DNA of 52,359 nucleotides from CAYRFF01 sp964436125 (GTDB lineage Bacteria > Bacteroidota > Bacteroidia > Chitinophagales > Saprospiraceae). Location: positions 1 through 52,359 of the forward strand of contig CAYTBT010000022.1 in the NCBI GenBank assembly GCA_964436125.1. The letters are read 5' to 3'. The position numbers and the translations under genes are program-made. The notes under the pieces are model-generated. The model was not told the DNA's origin and ran no database searches. It worked only from the letters and a program-made list of their open reading frames with translations. Shown one piece after another: positions 8,123 to 16,526 of the stretch; position 1 is the stretch's first letter, and each line of letters starts with the position of its first letter.

Positions 8123-10312
8123 TCAATTCCTCTCTTCCTCCCGCTGCCGCGGACTTTCCTCCACCAGATCGAGAAACTTATAATCGAAGTTTATCGGCTT
8201 AACCTTGCCCGATTGATCAAATTTTATTTCATAAACACCCTTATCCTCATCCACTTCAAGCACCTTGCCATTCTGCCAGACCGGATGATTCACAATATCG
8301 CCGACATGAAAACCTTGTTTTACCGGCTCCTCCCCGGAATTCAAGGCAATCTGCTCACGCGCTTCATTGATAAGTTCCTGGCTCAACTCACCCTTACGGA
8401 CAAAGAAATTTTCACTGATCTCAAATAGGAATCGAGACGGATATTTACTCATGCCTGTTCTGAAATTAAAACCCTCCGATTCCGTCATATAAAAAGCCTT
8501 TTCCGCCCGAGTGATAGCCACATAAGTCAAGCGCCTTTCCTCCTCGATAGCCTTGGCACGACGCTCCTTAATCGACCGCGCACTCGGCAGCACACCATCC
8601 GTAAACCCACAGAGGAAAACATAGGGAAATTCAAGCCCCTTGGACGTATGAATCGTCATCAACTTCACCCGCTCAACACTCTCATCCTCCACATCGCGAT
8701 CCGTGTACAAGGCAATCTCCTGTAGATATTCCGCCAGTTCCAGCCGCTCATCCTCATACTCATTCTCCAGCAGAATAATGGAATTCTGTAACTCCTTCAG
8801 ATTTTCCAGCCGCCCACTGTCACCATCTTGCCGATAATACGCGGCCAGCCCACCTTCATCCAGCACCGCCTTTATCAGGTCGGAAATCTGCATCTTATCC
8901 TTCACCTTCCGATATTTCTCAATCAACGCAACAAAGTCATAAGCACCTTTCCGCCCTATATAATCATCCGTGAGATTGTCCTTCAATGCATTATAGAGAC
9001 TTTTATCCTGCCTTTCGGCAAATGCCGCTACTTTCTCAAGCCATTTCTTTCCGAGCCGCCTGCTCGGTCGGTTCACAATCCGTAGAAATGAGAAATCATC
9101 TCCGAATTCAATCAATCGAATATATGCCAATACGTCCTTGATCTCTTTCCGCTCAAAGAATCGGATGCCGCCATAGACCGAATAGGGAATTTTCTCCCTG
9201 ATCAAGGATTGCTCTATGCTCCTCGACAGATAATTGGCTCTGTAGAGCACCGCGAATGCCGAGAATGATGCACCTTCTACCTTGACCAGTCTTTTAATTT
9301 CTTGCGCAATCCAGTCGGCTTCCTCCTTGTCGCTCCGCGCGTGAAAATGCACGACATCTACACCGGAAGGATTCTGCGTGAACATATCCTTATCGACTCT
9401 CACGGTATTATTCTTGATAATCTGATTCCCAATGTTCAGGATATTGGGCGTGGAGCGATAGTTTTGGTTCATTATGATGGTCTTGGCAGCAGGAAATCGC
9501 TTGTCAAAGTCCACGAGCAGCTCCGGCTTTGCTCCGCGCCATTCGTAGATGGTCTGGTCGGGATCGCCGACGACAAATAGATTGCCGTGATACGCGGATA
9601 ACATCTCGACGAGCAGAAATTGAAGGGGAGAACTGTCCTGTGTCTCGTCCACTTGAATGTAGTGCAATCGCTTTTGCCATTTTTCCAGGACATCATCGTG
9701 ATTTTCGTAGATATACAAGGTGAAATTCAGCAGATCATCGAAGTCCAATGCATAATTTCTCTGCTGTTTTTCGAGATAGCGGAAAAAGATCTTATCGAGC
9801 ATTTCATCGCCCTCCTGAGCCTTGGATTCCAGCACGTACTCGAGATATTCCTGTGAGGATTTGCGGAAGCTGATATCAGACAGAACGTACTTGAACGAGA
9901 AGTCTTGTGACGTAAGTCCGAGCTCATTAAAGACATCACGGAGAATCGTTTTCTGGTCCTCCACATCGAGAATGATGAAATTCTGTGGGTACATCAGCTT
10001 GTTGATATCCTCGCGGAGCACGCGGACGCAGAAACCGTGATAGGTGGTGATGTAAGCGAGATCCTGGTTGCCGCCGATGAGTTTCTTGACGCGATTGCGC
10101 ATCTCACGGGCAGCCTTATTGGTGAATGTGACGCAGAGAATGTGAGAAGCACTGATGCCGAGTGCCTCCACGATGTAGGCATATCGCGTGGTGAGCGCCC
10201 GAGTCTTCCCTGAGCCGGCACCGGCAATAACACGGATATAACCCTCGGTCGTCGTGACGGATTTCCGCTGTTGTGGGTTTAGATTTTTCAAGAGTTTATT
10301 GATGATATTCAT
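8123..10312 (-). CDS. UvrD/PcrA-family superfamily 1 DNA helicase
   Basis: ATP-dependent 3'-5' DNA helicase of 729 residues. All SF1A motifs are present: Walker A GAGSGKTRAL near residue 31, FTNKAAREM, DETQDSSPLQ (Walker B), VGDPDQTIYEWRGA, QNYRSTPNI, MTIHTSKGLEFPYVF and LTYVAITRAEKAF. The C-terminus (about 670-720: GDIVNHPVWQNGKV...YEIKFDQSG) is the Tudor-like domain of PcrA/UvrD that contacts RNA polymerase. Likely role: repair and removal of stalled complexes. The start is the ATG at 10312; Walker A lies only about 30 residues in, as usual. It stands alone between repeat island 1 and a divergent transporter. Which paralogue (uvrD or pcrA) cannot be settled. Confidence 0.93.
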   Translation of the reverse strand: MNIINKLLKNLNPQQRKSVTTTEGYIRVIAGAGSGKTRALTTRYAYIVEALGISASHILCVTFTNKAAREMRNRVKKLIGGNQDLAYITTYHGFCVRVLREDINKLMYPQNFIILDVEDQKTILRDVFNELGLTSQDFSFKYVLSDISFRKSSQEYLEYVLESKAQEGDEMLDKIFFRYLEKQQRNYALDFDDLLNFTLYIYENHDDVLEKWQKRLHYIQVDETQDSSPLQFLLVEMLSAYHGNLFVVGDPDQTIYEWRGAKPELLVDFDKRFPAAKTIIMNQNYRSTPNILNIGNQIIKNNTVRVDKDMFTQNPSGVDVVHFHARSDKEEADWIAQEIKRLVKVEGASFSAFAVLYRANYLSRSIEQSLIREKIPYSVYGGIRFFERKEIKDVLAYIRLIEFGDDFSFLRIVNRPSRRLGKKWLEKVAAFAERQDKSLYNALKDNLTDDYIGRKGAYDFVALIEKYRKVKDKMQISDLIKAVLDEGGLAAYYRQDGDSGRLENLKELQNSIILLENEYEDERLELAEYLQEIALYTDRDVEDESVERVKLMTIHTSKGLEFPYVFLCGFTDGVLPSARSIKERRAKAIEEERRLTYVAITRAEKAFYMTESEGFNFRTGMSKYPSRFLFEISENFFVRKGELSQELINEAREQIALNSGEEPVKQGFHVGDIVNHPVWQNGKVLEVDEDKGVYEIKFDQSGKVKPINFDYKFLDLVEESPRQREEERN

Positions 10313-10483
10313 CTTGTAATCCTGTTTCAGTTTGCTGCAATTCTCGTAATGTGAATGTAGCTTATTTTTAAGAAATGTTAAAGAAAGTTGTCATATATTC
10401 ACAGAGTGAGATGTGGAAATCCGATATTTCTAGGAAAATTTCTCTATGTTAGTAGCCTGAAAATTAAAATCCGCAATTGGTTT

Positions 10484-11761
10484 ATGAATGAGCTTACGCA
10501 AAAGAAGAATCCTTATCTCGTACCGATAATCATTATCGGGGCATTATTTTTTATATTTGGCTTTGTTACCTGGGTGAATAGCACCTTAATTCCATATCTG
10601 AAGATAGCATGTCAATTGACGACCTCTCAGGCAATATGGGTGACATTCGCCTTTTATATTTCCTATGCGGTGATGGCATTTCCATCCTCCTGGATACTGA
10701 AGAAAACAGGGTTTAAGAATGGAATGGTGATCGGGTTGCTCGTGATGGCCGTAGGAGCACTTATCTTCATTCCGGCCGCCAATTCCCGTACCTACGGCTT
10801 GTTCCTGACCGGTCTATTTGTCATCGGGACAGGCCTGGCCTTGCTACAGACGGCTTCCAATCCCTACGTGGCTATCCTCGGTCCGATTGAGAGTGCCGCT
10901 AAACGCATCAGCATCATGGGAATATGCAATAAAGGTGCCGGGGCAATAGCTCCCCTCATTATGGGAGCGATTATTCTCAAGGATATCGATAAATTCAATG
11001 CGCAGTTGCAAGGAGTAAATGCCATACAGCAAGCAGCTATGCTCGATGACCTTGCATCAAGAGTTATCATGCCTTATGTGGTGCTGGCGATAGTATTGGT
11101 CGTGCTTGCAGTTGCCATCCGATTTTCCGGTTTGCCCGACATCAACAAAGAAGAAGACACCGGAGACGAAGCACCCGTGAAAGACAGGGAACACTGGTGG
11201 AATTATCCCTATTTATTGCTGGGCTTCCTTGCAATTTTCCTGTACGTCGGCGCCGAAGTAATGGCGGGAGACATCATACAGATTTACGGGAAATCCATCG
11301 GCATCGACCTCAGTGTCGCTAAGCATTTTACGACCTACACCATGATAGGCATGCTTGTCGGTTATCTACTGGGCATCGTCCTTATCCCGAAGTATCTCAC
11401 GCAAGAAACAGCCTTAAGGATAAGTGCACTTCTCGGCATTGTCTTTACTATTGCAGCCATTTTTACGACTGGTTATACCTCGATTTTCTTTATCGCCATC
11501 CTCGGCTTTGCCAATGCCGTTATGTGGCCGGCTATCTGGCCGCTTGCTATCGATGGCCTTGGTAAGCACCTTGAGGCAGGCTCGGCCTTGCTCATCATCG
11601 GTATCGGTGGTGGAGCAATCCTTCCACAGATATGGGCATGGCTAGGAGAATCTGTAGGCTATCACAATGCATTCTGGATATTGGTACCTTGCTATTTGTT
11701 TATCTGGTACTTTGCTGTGAGTGGACATAAGGTGGGGAAACGGGTGAAGGGTAATCGGTAA
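10484..11761 (+). CDS. FucP-family sugar:proton symporter (MFS)
   Basis: Major facilitator transporter with about 12 hydrophobic helices. I place the start at the ATG 10484 (MNELTQKKNPYLVPII), 32 codons into the open frame, because family members begin just before helix 1 (IIGALFFIFGFVTWVNSTLIP). FVTWVNSTLIPYLK and LLQTASNPYVAILGP are typical of the FucP / glucose-galactose branch. About 425 residues, normal length. Substrate not determined; fucose, glucose, galactose or N-acetylhexosamine are the family options. The sugar-kinase-like gene at 12467 follows in the same direction beyond a repeat island. The last codons (GKRVKGNR, stop) run into a GGTAATCGG repeat tract. Confidence 0.88.
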   Translation: MNELTQKKNPYLVPIIIIGALFFIFGFVTWVNSTLIPYLKIACQLTTSQAIWVTFAFYISYAVMAFPSSWILKKTGFKNGMVIGLLVMAVGALIFIPAANSRTYGLFLTGLFVIGTGLALLQTASNPYVAILGPIESAAKRISIMGICNKGAGAIAPLIMGAIILKDIDKFNAQLQGVNAIQQAAMLDDLASRVIMPYVVLAIVLVVLAVAIRFSGLPDINKEEDTGDEAPVKDREHWWNYPYLLLGFLAIFLYVGAEVMAGDIIQIYGKSIGIDLSVAKHFTTYTMIGMLVGYLLGIVLIPKYLTQETALRISALLGIVFTIAAIFTTGYTSIFFIAILGFANAVMWPAIWPLAIDGLGKHLEAGSALLIIGIGGGAILPQIWAWLGESVGYHNAFWILVPCYLFIWYFAVSGHKVGKRVKGNR

Positions 11762-12466
11762 TGGGTGAAGCTAATCGGTAATCGGTAATCGGTAATGGGT
11801 AATCGGTGATCGGTAATCGGCAGCTATTAGCTTTTGGCTTTTAGCCATTGGCTGACTACGTAATGTGATTTTGTTATGTACTTTTTAGTTGAAAGGTTGA
11901 AAAGTTGAAAGGATCGCTAAGCTTGAAGCACGAAGTGCGGAAAGGTTGGTGAGCCGAAAGATATTGAAGTAAAGGTGCAAAATTGCAGATTCGCAAATTT
12001 GCGTATTCGCGATTCAGCGCATCTGCGATAGCCAAAAGGGCTGAAAGCGCGACACAGCAAAGCCCCAGGTGGAGCGAAGCGAAACCTGGGGTACAAGTCA
12101 CAATAGATATTGAGGGCTGAAAGTCCGATACTTCATGCGAATTATAGTGAATCTATGGCAAATTTAAAACGAGTTTCACGCAGCCTGCGCACCCTATCCT
12201 CCGCCTTTCCCTAAAATAGGAAAAGGAGCCGATTGTGATTCCTGACCTCAGAGAGGTCAGATTAGGTTAGCAGATACGTCCACAAGAAGGCTGACCTCAG
12301 AGAGGTCGCATTAGATTCTGAACGAATCTTCCCGACATTCTGCGATTGTCTCCTAAGCTTATTAATCCTTAACTTACAAGTAGTAGGATCACCCGACATG
12401 AGTAAGCCCGTAAGCGTAGGACTCTACGCTTAACCAAGTGATATAAACCTATATTACACAAGTCTC
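11762..12466. repeat. repeat island 2
   Basis: No gene. It opens with GGTAATCGG-type degenerate tandem repeats (11752-11825), then the CCCCAGGT...ACCTGGGG unit (about 12036-12140), a CTTTCCCTA/TAGG-type hairpin block near 12200, and the paired-hairpin unit (hairpins at 12244-12258 and 12293-12307). The minus-strand ORF at 11874-12101 shares a LHLGLC-type peptide with the one at 7536-7898 because both read the same repeat. Confidence 0.8.
12244..12307. repeat. paired-hairpin unit, copy 1
   Basis: Two identical hairpins GACCTC-AGA-GAGGTC whose starts are exactly 49 bp apart. Copies 2-4 (47486, 49704, 51097) have the form GACCTC-GGA-GAGGTC with the same 49-bp spacing and a conserved middle that includes ATTAGGTTAGC. 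Confidence 0.85.
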
Positions 12467-13525
12467 ATGAATTATTTCATTCCTCTCCGTATATTAGCTG
12501 AAATGAAACATGACGACATAAAGGAAATTTACGGCCGATTTCAAGAAGCGGAAGACGATTTTTATGCCCGGCAATTGAAGTCCGGACATATTAATAGCAC
12601 TTACCTAATAAAGAATAATGGAAACCGCTACATCATCCAGAAGATCAACACCGATGTTTTTCAGAACCTGGAAGCGATTATGGGAAATATCCAGCTGGTA
12701 GCATCTCATCTTGAAAAACGCGATTATCCGCATGAGATATTAAAGCCACTTCCTTTTAAGGATGGAAATTATATAGCCGATGGTCAATGGCGTGTTCTTC
12801 CTTTTATTGAAAATACACAGGAATTTCAGAAGGTCCAATCTGCTGAACAAGCATTTAAAGCCGCTAGTTTTCTCAGTGAGTTTCACTCTTATCTGGCCGA
12901 TGTAGATAAAGAAGAGATAAAAGAGCCTATTCCCGGTTTTATCGATTTTAATAATCGTTATAGGCAGTTTACCGAGAACATGAAAACCGCTTCTCCTGAA
13001 CGCATTAAAAAAGCAGATAAAGAGATTAAAAGCATCCAGGAACAAAGAGACATTTTGAGTGAATGGGATAAATTATTGCCTCGTATCCCACAGCGTTTCA
13101 TCCATGCCGACCCGAAGATTAGTAATTTTTTATTTGCTGAAGACTCTGCCGACAAAATTAAAGCGCTTATCGACTGGGATACGATGATGTGTGGACCGAT
13201 TTTGTATGACTTCGGAGATATGGTCCGCTCATATACCAATCTCAAGGATGAGGACGATCCGAGTGATGGACCGATTTTCAGTTCCGAGAATTATGCAGCA
13301 TTGCGTAAAGGATTTTTAAGTCATCTAAGTGACACATTGAGCCGAAAAGAGATTGACGGAATGCAATTAGCGGCTCAGGCGGTGATTTACGTGCAGGCAA
13401 TCCGTTTTCTGACCGATTATTTGAACGATGATAAATATTATGCCACCGATTATCCGCAGCACAATCTCGACAGGACGAGGAATCAGTTGAATTTATTGAG
13501 GGAGTTGAAAGATTATCTCTTGTAA
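12467..13525 (+). CDS. APH-family small-molecule kinase (N-acetylhexosamine kinase-like)
   Basis: Phosphotransferase of the aminoglycoside/choline-kinase fold, 352 residues. The N-lobe begins SGHINSTYLIKNNGNRYIIQ near residue 45 and QKINTDVFQNLEAIMGNI. The catalytic loop is FIHADPKISNFLF near 215, and the metal site is ALIDWDTMMCGPILYDFGDM near 240. GHIN.TY and QRIN..VF resemble N-acetylhexosamine 1-kinases such as NahK, and a sugar symporter lies upstream, so a sugar substrate is likelier than an antibiotic. An alternative start at ATG 12503 (MKHDDIKEIYG) would remove a poorly conserved leader. Substrate is inference only. Confidence 0.75.
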   Translation: MNYFIPLRILAEMKHDDIKEIYGRFQEAEDDFYARQLKSGHINSTYLIKNNGNRYIIQKINTDVFQNLEAIMGNIQLVASHLEKRDYPHEILKPLPFKDGNYIADGQWRVLPFIENTQEFQKVQSAEQAFKAASFLSEFHSYLADVDKEEIKEPIPGFIDFNNRYRQFTENMKTASPERIKKADKEIKSIQEQRDILSEWDKLLPRIPQRFIHADPKISNFLFAEDSADKIKALIDWDTMMCGPILYDFGDMVRSYTNLKDEDDPSDGPIFSSENYAALRKGFLSHLSDTLSRKEIDGMQLAAQAVIYVQAIRFLTDYLNDDKYYATDYPQHNLDRTRNQLNLLRELKDYLL

Positions 13526-13527
13526 AA

Positions 13528-13549
13528 AAAGCTTAAACCCCTGAGCTTT
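13528..13549 (+). terminator. weak hairpin after the kinase gene
   Basis: AAAGCT/AGCTTT stem with a 10-nt loop just after the stop, followed by TATT. Only a possible terminator. Confidence 0.3.
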
Positions 13550-13610
13550 ATTCCGTACAATTAATAATATTTTCGGTTGCTTATGCCGGAATAAAACATT
13601 TCTACCATAT

Positions 13611-13629
13611 TGTCGTTATATTATCGACA
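13611..13629. promoter_or_regulatory. candidate operator of the Xre/RES module
   Basis: TGTCGTTA-TAT-TATCGACA is an inverted repeat with 7 of 8 paired positions, ending 27 bp upstream of the Xre-like start. Antitoxins of this type usually bind such palindromes to autoregulate; TTGTC follows within a few bases. Confidence 0.5.
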
Positions 13630-13656
13630 CTTGTCATAAATCTATACTCAACAGCA

Positions 13657-14085
13657 ATGTTAAGCAGCAAAAATATAGAAGAACTTGCTTCCATTGATTC
13701 TACAGACGATCAACGGATATTGGATCTGATTAAAATTACAAGAGAAGGCATTGAATTTGACACTTTTTATCGGATAGCGATGCAAGGCCCCTTTGATATG
13801 CAGGATTGGGCTGCTTTTCTACATCTTTCTGAAAGAACTTTTCAACGCTATAAAAAAGAGGGAAAAACTTTTAGCTCACTTTATTCAGAGAAGATATTGG
13901 AGGTAATGATTTTATACATGAAAGGAATTGATGTTTTTGGGGACAAGGATAATTTTAACACGTGGCTCGAACATAAAAATATTGCCCTGGGCGGTATTAA
14001 GCCAAAAGATTTGTTGGACAGTTCATTTGGCATCGAGTTAATTAAAGATGAGCTGATGCGAATTGAATACGGTGTTCTTGCATGA
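13657..14085 (+). CDS. Xre/MbcA/ParS-type antitoxin (DUF2384)
   Basis: Antitoxin partner of a RES-domain toxin, 142 residues. An N-terminal helical segment includes DWAAFLHLSERTFQRYKKEGKTF, a helix-turn-helix-like region near residue 50. The C-terminal toxin-binding part (about 90-140) has FGDKDNFNTWLEHKNIALGGIKPKDLLDSSFG, the usual MbcA/ParS signature that ends with a GI..LL pattern. The stop overlaps the RES start (ATGA at 14082-14085). Expected to hold the toxin inactive and to repress its own promoter through the palindrome at 13611-13629. Confidence 0.88.
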   Translation: MLSSKNIEELASIDSTDDQRILDLIKITREGIEFDTFYRIAMQGPFDMQDWAAFLHLSERTFQRYKKEGKTFSSLYSEKILEVMILYMKGIDVFGDKDNFNTWLEHKNIALGGIKPKDLLDSSFGIELIKDELMRIEYGVLA

Positions 14086-14537
14086 TTGTATATCGTTTAA
14101 GCCGGGAAAAACATGAAAAGGATTTATCAGGCAAGGGAGCTAAGCTGGCCGGTGGTCGCTGGAATAGTAAAGGAGTTTCCATGTTATATACAGCTCAATC
14201 AAGAGCACTTTGTGTAGTCGAAGTAGCTGTTCACATACCCTTAGGTGTTCTTCCTAAGAATTATAAATTAGTCACAATTGAATTTCCGGATTCGGTTAAG
14301 ATCAAAACACTTAGCAAGGAAAAACTTCCTTCCGACTGGGAAGAAAAGCCGCATCCCAATTCTACGCAACAGATTGGTGATAAATTTGCGGAAGCAAATG
14401 AATATTTAATTCTCAAAGTACCTTCCGCTGTTGTTCAAGGCGAGTATAATTACCTGCTCAATCCACTTCATATTGATTTCAATAAAGTAGAAATTGTGAG
14501 TATTGAGCCATTTGAATTTGATAGTCGGTTGTTTTAA
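14082..14537 (+). CDS. RES-domain toxin (NAD+-consuming)
   Basis: RES toxins, for example MbcT and the Pseudomonas/Photorhabdus Res proteins, deplete NAD+ and arrest growth. This 151-residue protein has the three conserved polar positions of the family: Arg in GAKLAGGRWNSKG near residue 27, Glu in ALCVVEVAVH near 48, and the segment GEYNYLLNPLH near 127 where the family serine/asparagine lies. The C-terminus EPFEFDSRLF is typical. It is coupled to the antitoxin by a 4-bp overlap. Confidence 0.88.
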   Translation: MIVYRLSREKHEKDLSGKGAKLAGGRWNSKGVSMLYTAQSRALCVVEVAVHIPLGVLPKNYKLVTIEFPDSVKIKTLSKEKLPSDWEEKPHPNSTQQIGDKFAEANEYLILKVPSAVVQGEYNYLLNPLHIDFNKVEIVSIEPFEFDSRLF

Positions 14538-14734
14538 TAAGGTAGTCTGCAGCAGATACGTAAAATCATAACACGAAATTACGTACAACAATTACCACAA
14601 GAATGTCAAATTCTGACACGGGAAGAACAAAGGACTTTCACATTACATTAATATTCATTCAATATCGACTGTAACCCTATTGATTCGGTAATAGTAGAAC
14701 AGGCGGTAAATATGTATAATTCCAAAGAAATTTT

Positions 14735-15982
14735 ATGACTGACAACAAGACAATGGTGATAATCGGAACCGGTCGGGCAGGTGTCCAGGCAGCAATGACA
14801 CTGCGTAATGAGGATCCCACTTGCAGGATAATTCTTATCAGCGAAGAAAATAATCGGCCATACGATAAAGTACCATTGTCTAAGCACTACCTCTATGGTA
14901 AACCCGGCTTTCACAGTTTGTATTTTAATGAGAAAGAATATTATGCCGATAAAAATATCGAATTGCGCCTGGACAGTCCCGTTGCAGCTATCGATACAGA
15001 GCAGGGCTTGGTGAAGTTTTCTTCCGGGGAAAGTCTGGGCTATGACAAATTGCTACTAGCCACAGGACTTGCTGCCAATCTTTGGGATGGACCTGGTTCC
15101 GATCTTGATGGTGTGCACTATCTGCGTACACTTGCAGACGCACATCGACTGCGCGATACACTTTACCAAATTGCGGAAGACGGCGGATCAGTTGCAGTTG
15201 TCGGTACCGGCTGGATCGGTTGCGAAGTAGCTGCAGCAGCCTACGAACACGGCATTTCAGTCTCCTTGATTGGACGTGATCGACTTCCACTGCTTAAGCA
15301 AGTCGGGCCTGAAATAGCTGAGTTTTTTTATCAAGCACATCTAGATCATGGTATTCAACTACACCTCGACTCGGAAGTAAAAGCCCTACATGGGACGGAA
15401 TCGGTGGAAACTGTAGAACTAGCTGATGGCACGCAAATTCCTGCAGATGCAGTAGTCTTCGGTATCGGAGCAAGACCACGAAGCAAATCGGCAGCTGATG
15501 CAGGCATTGAAATAGCTGCTCCGGAAAATGGGGGAGGAATCATCACAGATGAGTTTCTTCAGACTTCCGCCGCCGGAGTTTATGCCGCCGGAGATGTTGC
15601 TAATGTACCGAATGCCGCACTGGGTACACGAGCTCGCTGGGAGCATCACATGTCTGCCAAAAAACAGGGTGAAGCTGCCGCACGGTCAATGCTAGGAAAG
15701 GGTAAACCTTATAATCAGATACCCTTCTTTTTCTCCGATCAATTCGATATATGGATGGAAACAACGGGAGATTTTACTGATACTGACGATTTTGTAATGC
15801 GTAGATATCCCGGCAAGGATAAATTTATCGCTTTTTGGCTCCGTGATGGCAAATTAGCTGCCGGTATGAATGTCAATATTAAAGGTGTACCATCTAAAAT
15901 AAGAACACTCATAAAGTCCGGGAAAGTGATAGATCGAGACCAATTAGCCAATGCAGAGATACCGTTAAAGGAGATCTTGTAG
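14735..15982 (+). CDS. FAD-dependent ferredoxin/rubredoxin reductase-like oxidoreductase
   Basis: Two-dinucleotide-binding flavoprotein of 415 residues. FAD-binding GTGRAGVQAA is at residue 11 (GTGRAG replaces the usual GxGxxG), LSKHYL near 50 and LLLATGLAAN near 105. NAD(P)-binding VVGTGWIGCEVA lies near 153, the second FAD motif VYAAGDVAN near 285, and a reductase C-terminal domain follows (RWEHHMSAKKQG, FFFSDQFDIWMETTGD). This is the layout of ferredoxin-NAD reductases of oxygenase systems. No ferredoxin or oxygenase gene lies beside it, so the electron partner is unknown. It starts about 200 bp after the RES toxin and is probably a separate unit. Confidence 0.85.
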   Translation: MTDNKTMVIIGTGRAGVQAAMTLRNEDPTCRIILISEENNRPYDKVPLSKHYLYGKPGFHSLYFNEKEYYADKNIELRLDSPVAAIDTEQGLVKFSSGESLGYDKLLLATGLAANLWDGPGSDLDGVHYLRTLADAHRLRDTLYQIAEDGGSVAVVGTGWIGCEVAAAAYEHGISVSLIGRDRLPLLKQVGPEIAEFFYQAHLDHGIQLHLDSEVKALHGTESVETVELADGTQIPADAVVFGIGARPRSKSAADAGIEIAAPENGGGIITDEFLQTSAAGVYAAGDVANVPNAALGTRARWEHHMSAKKQGEAAARSMLGKGKPYNQIPFFFSDQFDIWMETTGDFTDTDDFVMRRYPGKDKFIAFWLRDGKLAAGMNVNIKGVPSKIRTLIKSGKVIDRDQLANAEIPLKEIL

Positions 15983-16307
15983 AGAAAATTTATGGGCAAA
16001 CTAAGGACACATACACAACACTCAATAAAAACCCTTGGTGCCAGCATATAGGACTTTATTTGCATTAAGTGGAAATTTCATTTGCGTAAGCTGAAATAAG
16101 CTAGAATTGACCAATATTGCACAATAGAAAGTGCATAAACAGGCATATATTGCATATCAGAAAGTGCATAAACAGGCATATATTGCATATCAGAAAGTGC
16201 ATAAACAGGCATATATTGCATATCAGAAAGTGCAAAAATGAGTAGAAATTGCACAATGGAATGTGCAACATGTTTAATCTCAAGCTACAGAACGTGTAAA
16301 AAGCCTC
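15983..16307. other. convergent intergenic region holding a 33-bp repeat array
   Basis: Between the converging flavoprotein gene and the sorting-domain ORF. It holds the array at 16111-16275 and one TTTGCGTAAGC motif (16081-16091). The minus-strand ORF 16101-16283 merely reads the array. Confidence 0.7.
16111..16275. repeat. five tandem 33-bp repeats with internal dyads
   Basis: Units at 16111, 16144, 16177, 16210 and 16243. Units 2-4 are nearly identical (CATATATTGCATATCAG then AAAGTGCATAAACAGG). Every unit has the pattern TTGCA-N-GTGCA. Outer units 1 and 5 are cleaner dyads: TTGCAC-aatggaat-GTGCAA in unit 5 is perfect. There are no unique spacers, so it is not CRISPR. The 33-bp period is close to three helical turns. 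Confidence 0.9.
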
Positions 16308-16526
16308 TTACTCCTTAATAAACCGCTTCGTAAACACTCTGCCGTACTCAGCCTTTAGACGGAAGAAATACACACCTGAAGGCATGTTGTCCAGATGGAT
16401 AGTTGTACGTGTATCGGCATAGATACTGCGTTCGGCCTCTGTGGAGATTATTTGCCCCAAGATATTTACAACAGATAATTTAAAAGTGCCCCGCGGTGCA
16501 TCGGGTTTCATAATTTTATCCCGCAT
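16308..16526 (-). pseudogene. free-standing type IX sorting domain (remnant or mini-gene)
   Basis: 72 residues that consist almost only of the second half of a Por C-terminal sorting domain: FKLSVVNILGQIIS, IHLDNMPSGVYFFRL and a final FTKRFIKE. The usual LYPNP start of the domain, a passenger domain and a signal peptide are all missing, so it could not be secreted by itself. Its ATG follows the stop of the upstream dehydrogenase directly (TAAATG), which would permit coupled translation. Most likely the remnant of a deleted secreted-protein gene that landed behind the dehydrogenase. Confidence 0.6.

Noticed and set aside
12467..13525. Aminoglycoside resistance kinase
   Set aside because: The fold is shared, but the N-terminal pattern (GHIN.TY, QKIN) and nearby sugar symporter favour a sugar kinase; there is no evidence for antibiotic substrates.
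16101..16283. Possible CRISPR array or 60-residue repetitive protein
   Set aside because: Units are tandem with no unique spacers, no cas genes are present, and the ORF only translates the 33-bp period (eleven-residue repeat) with no start signal.
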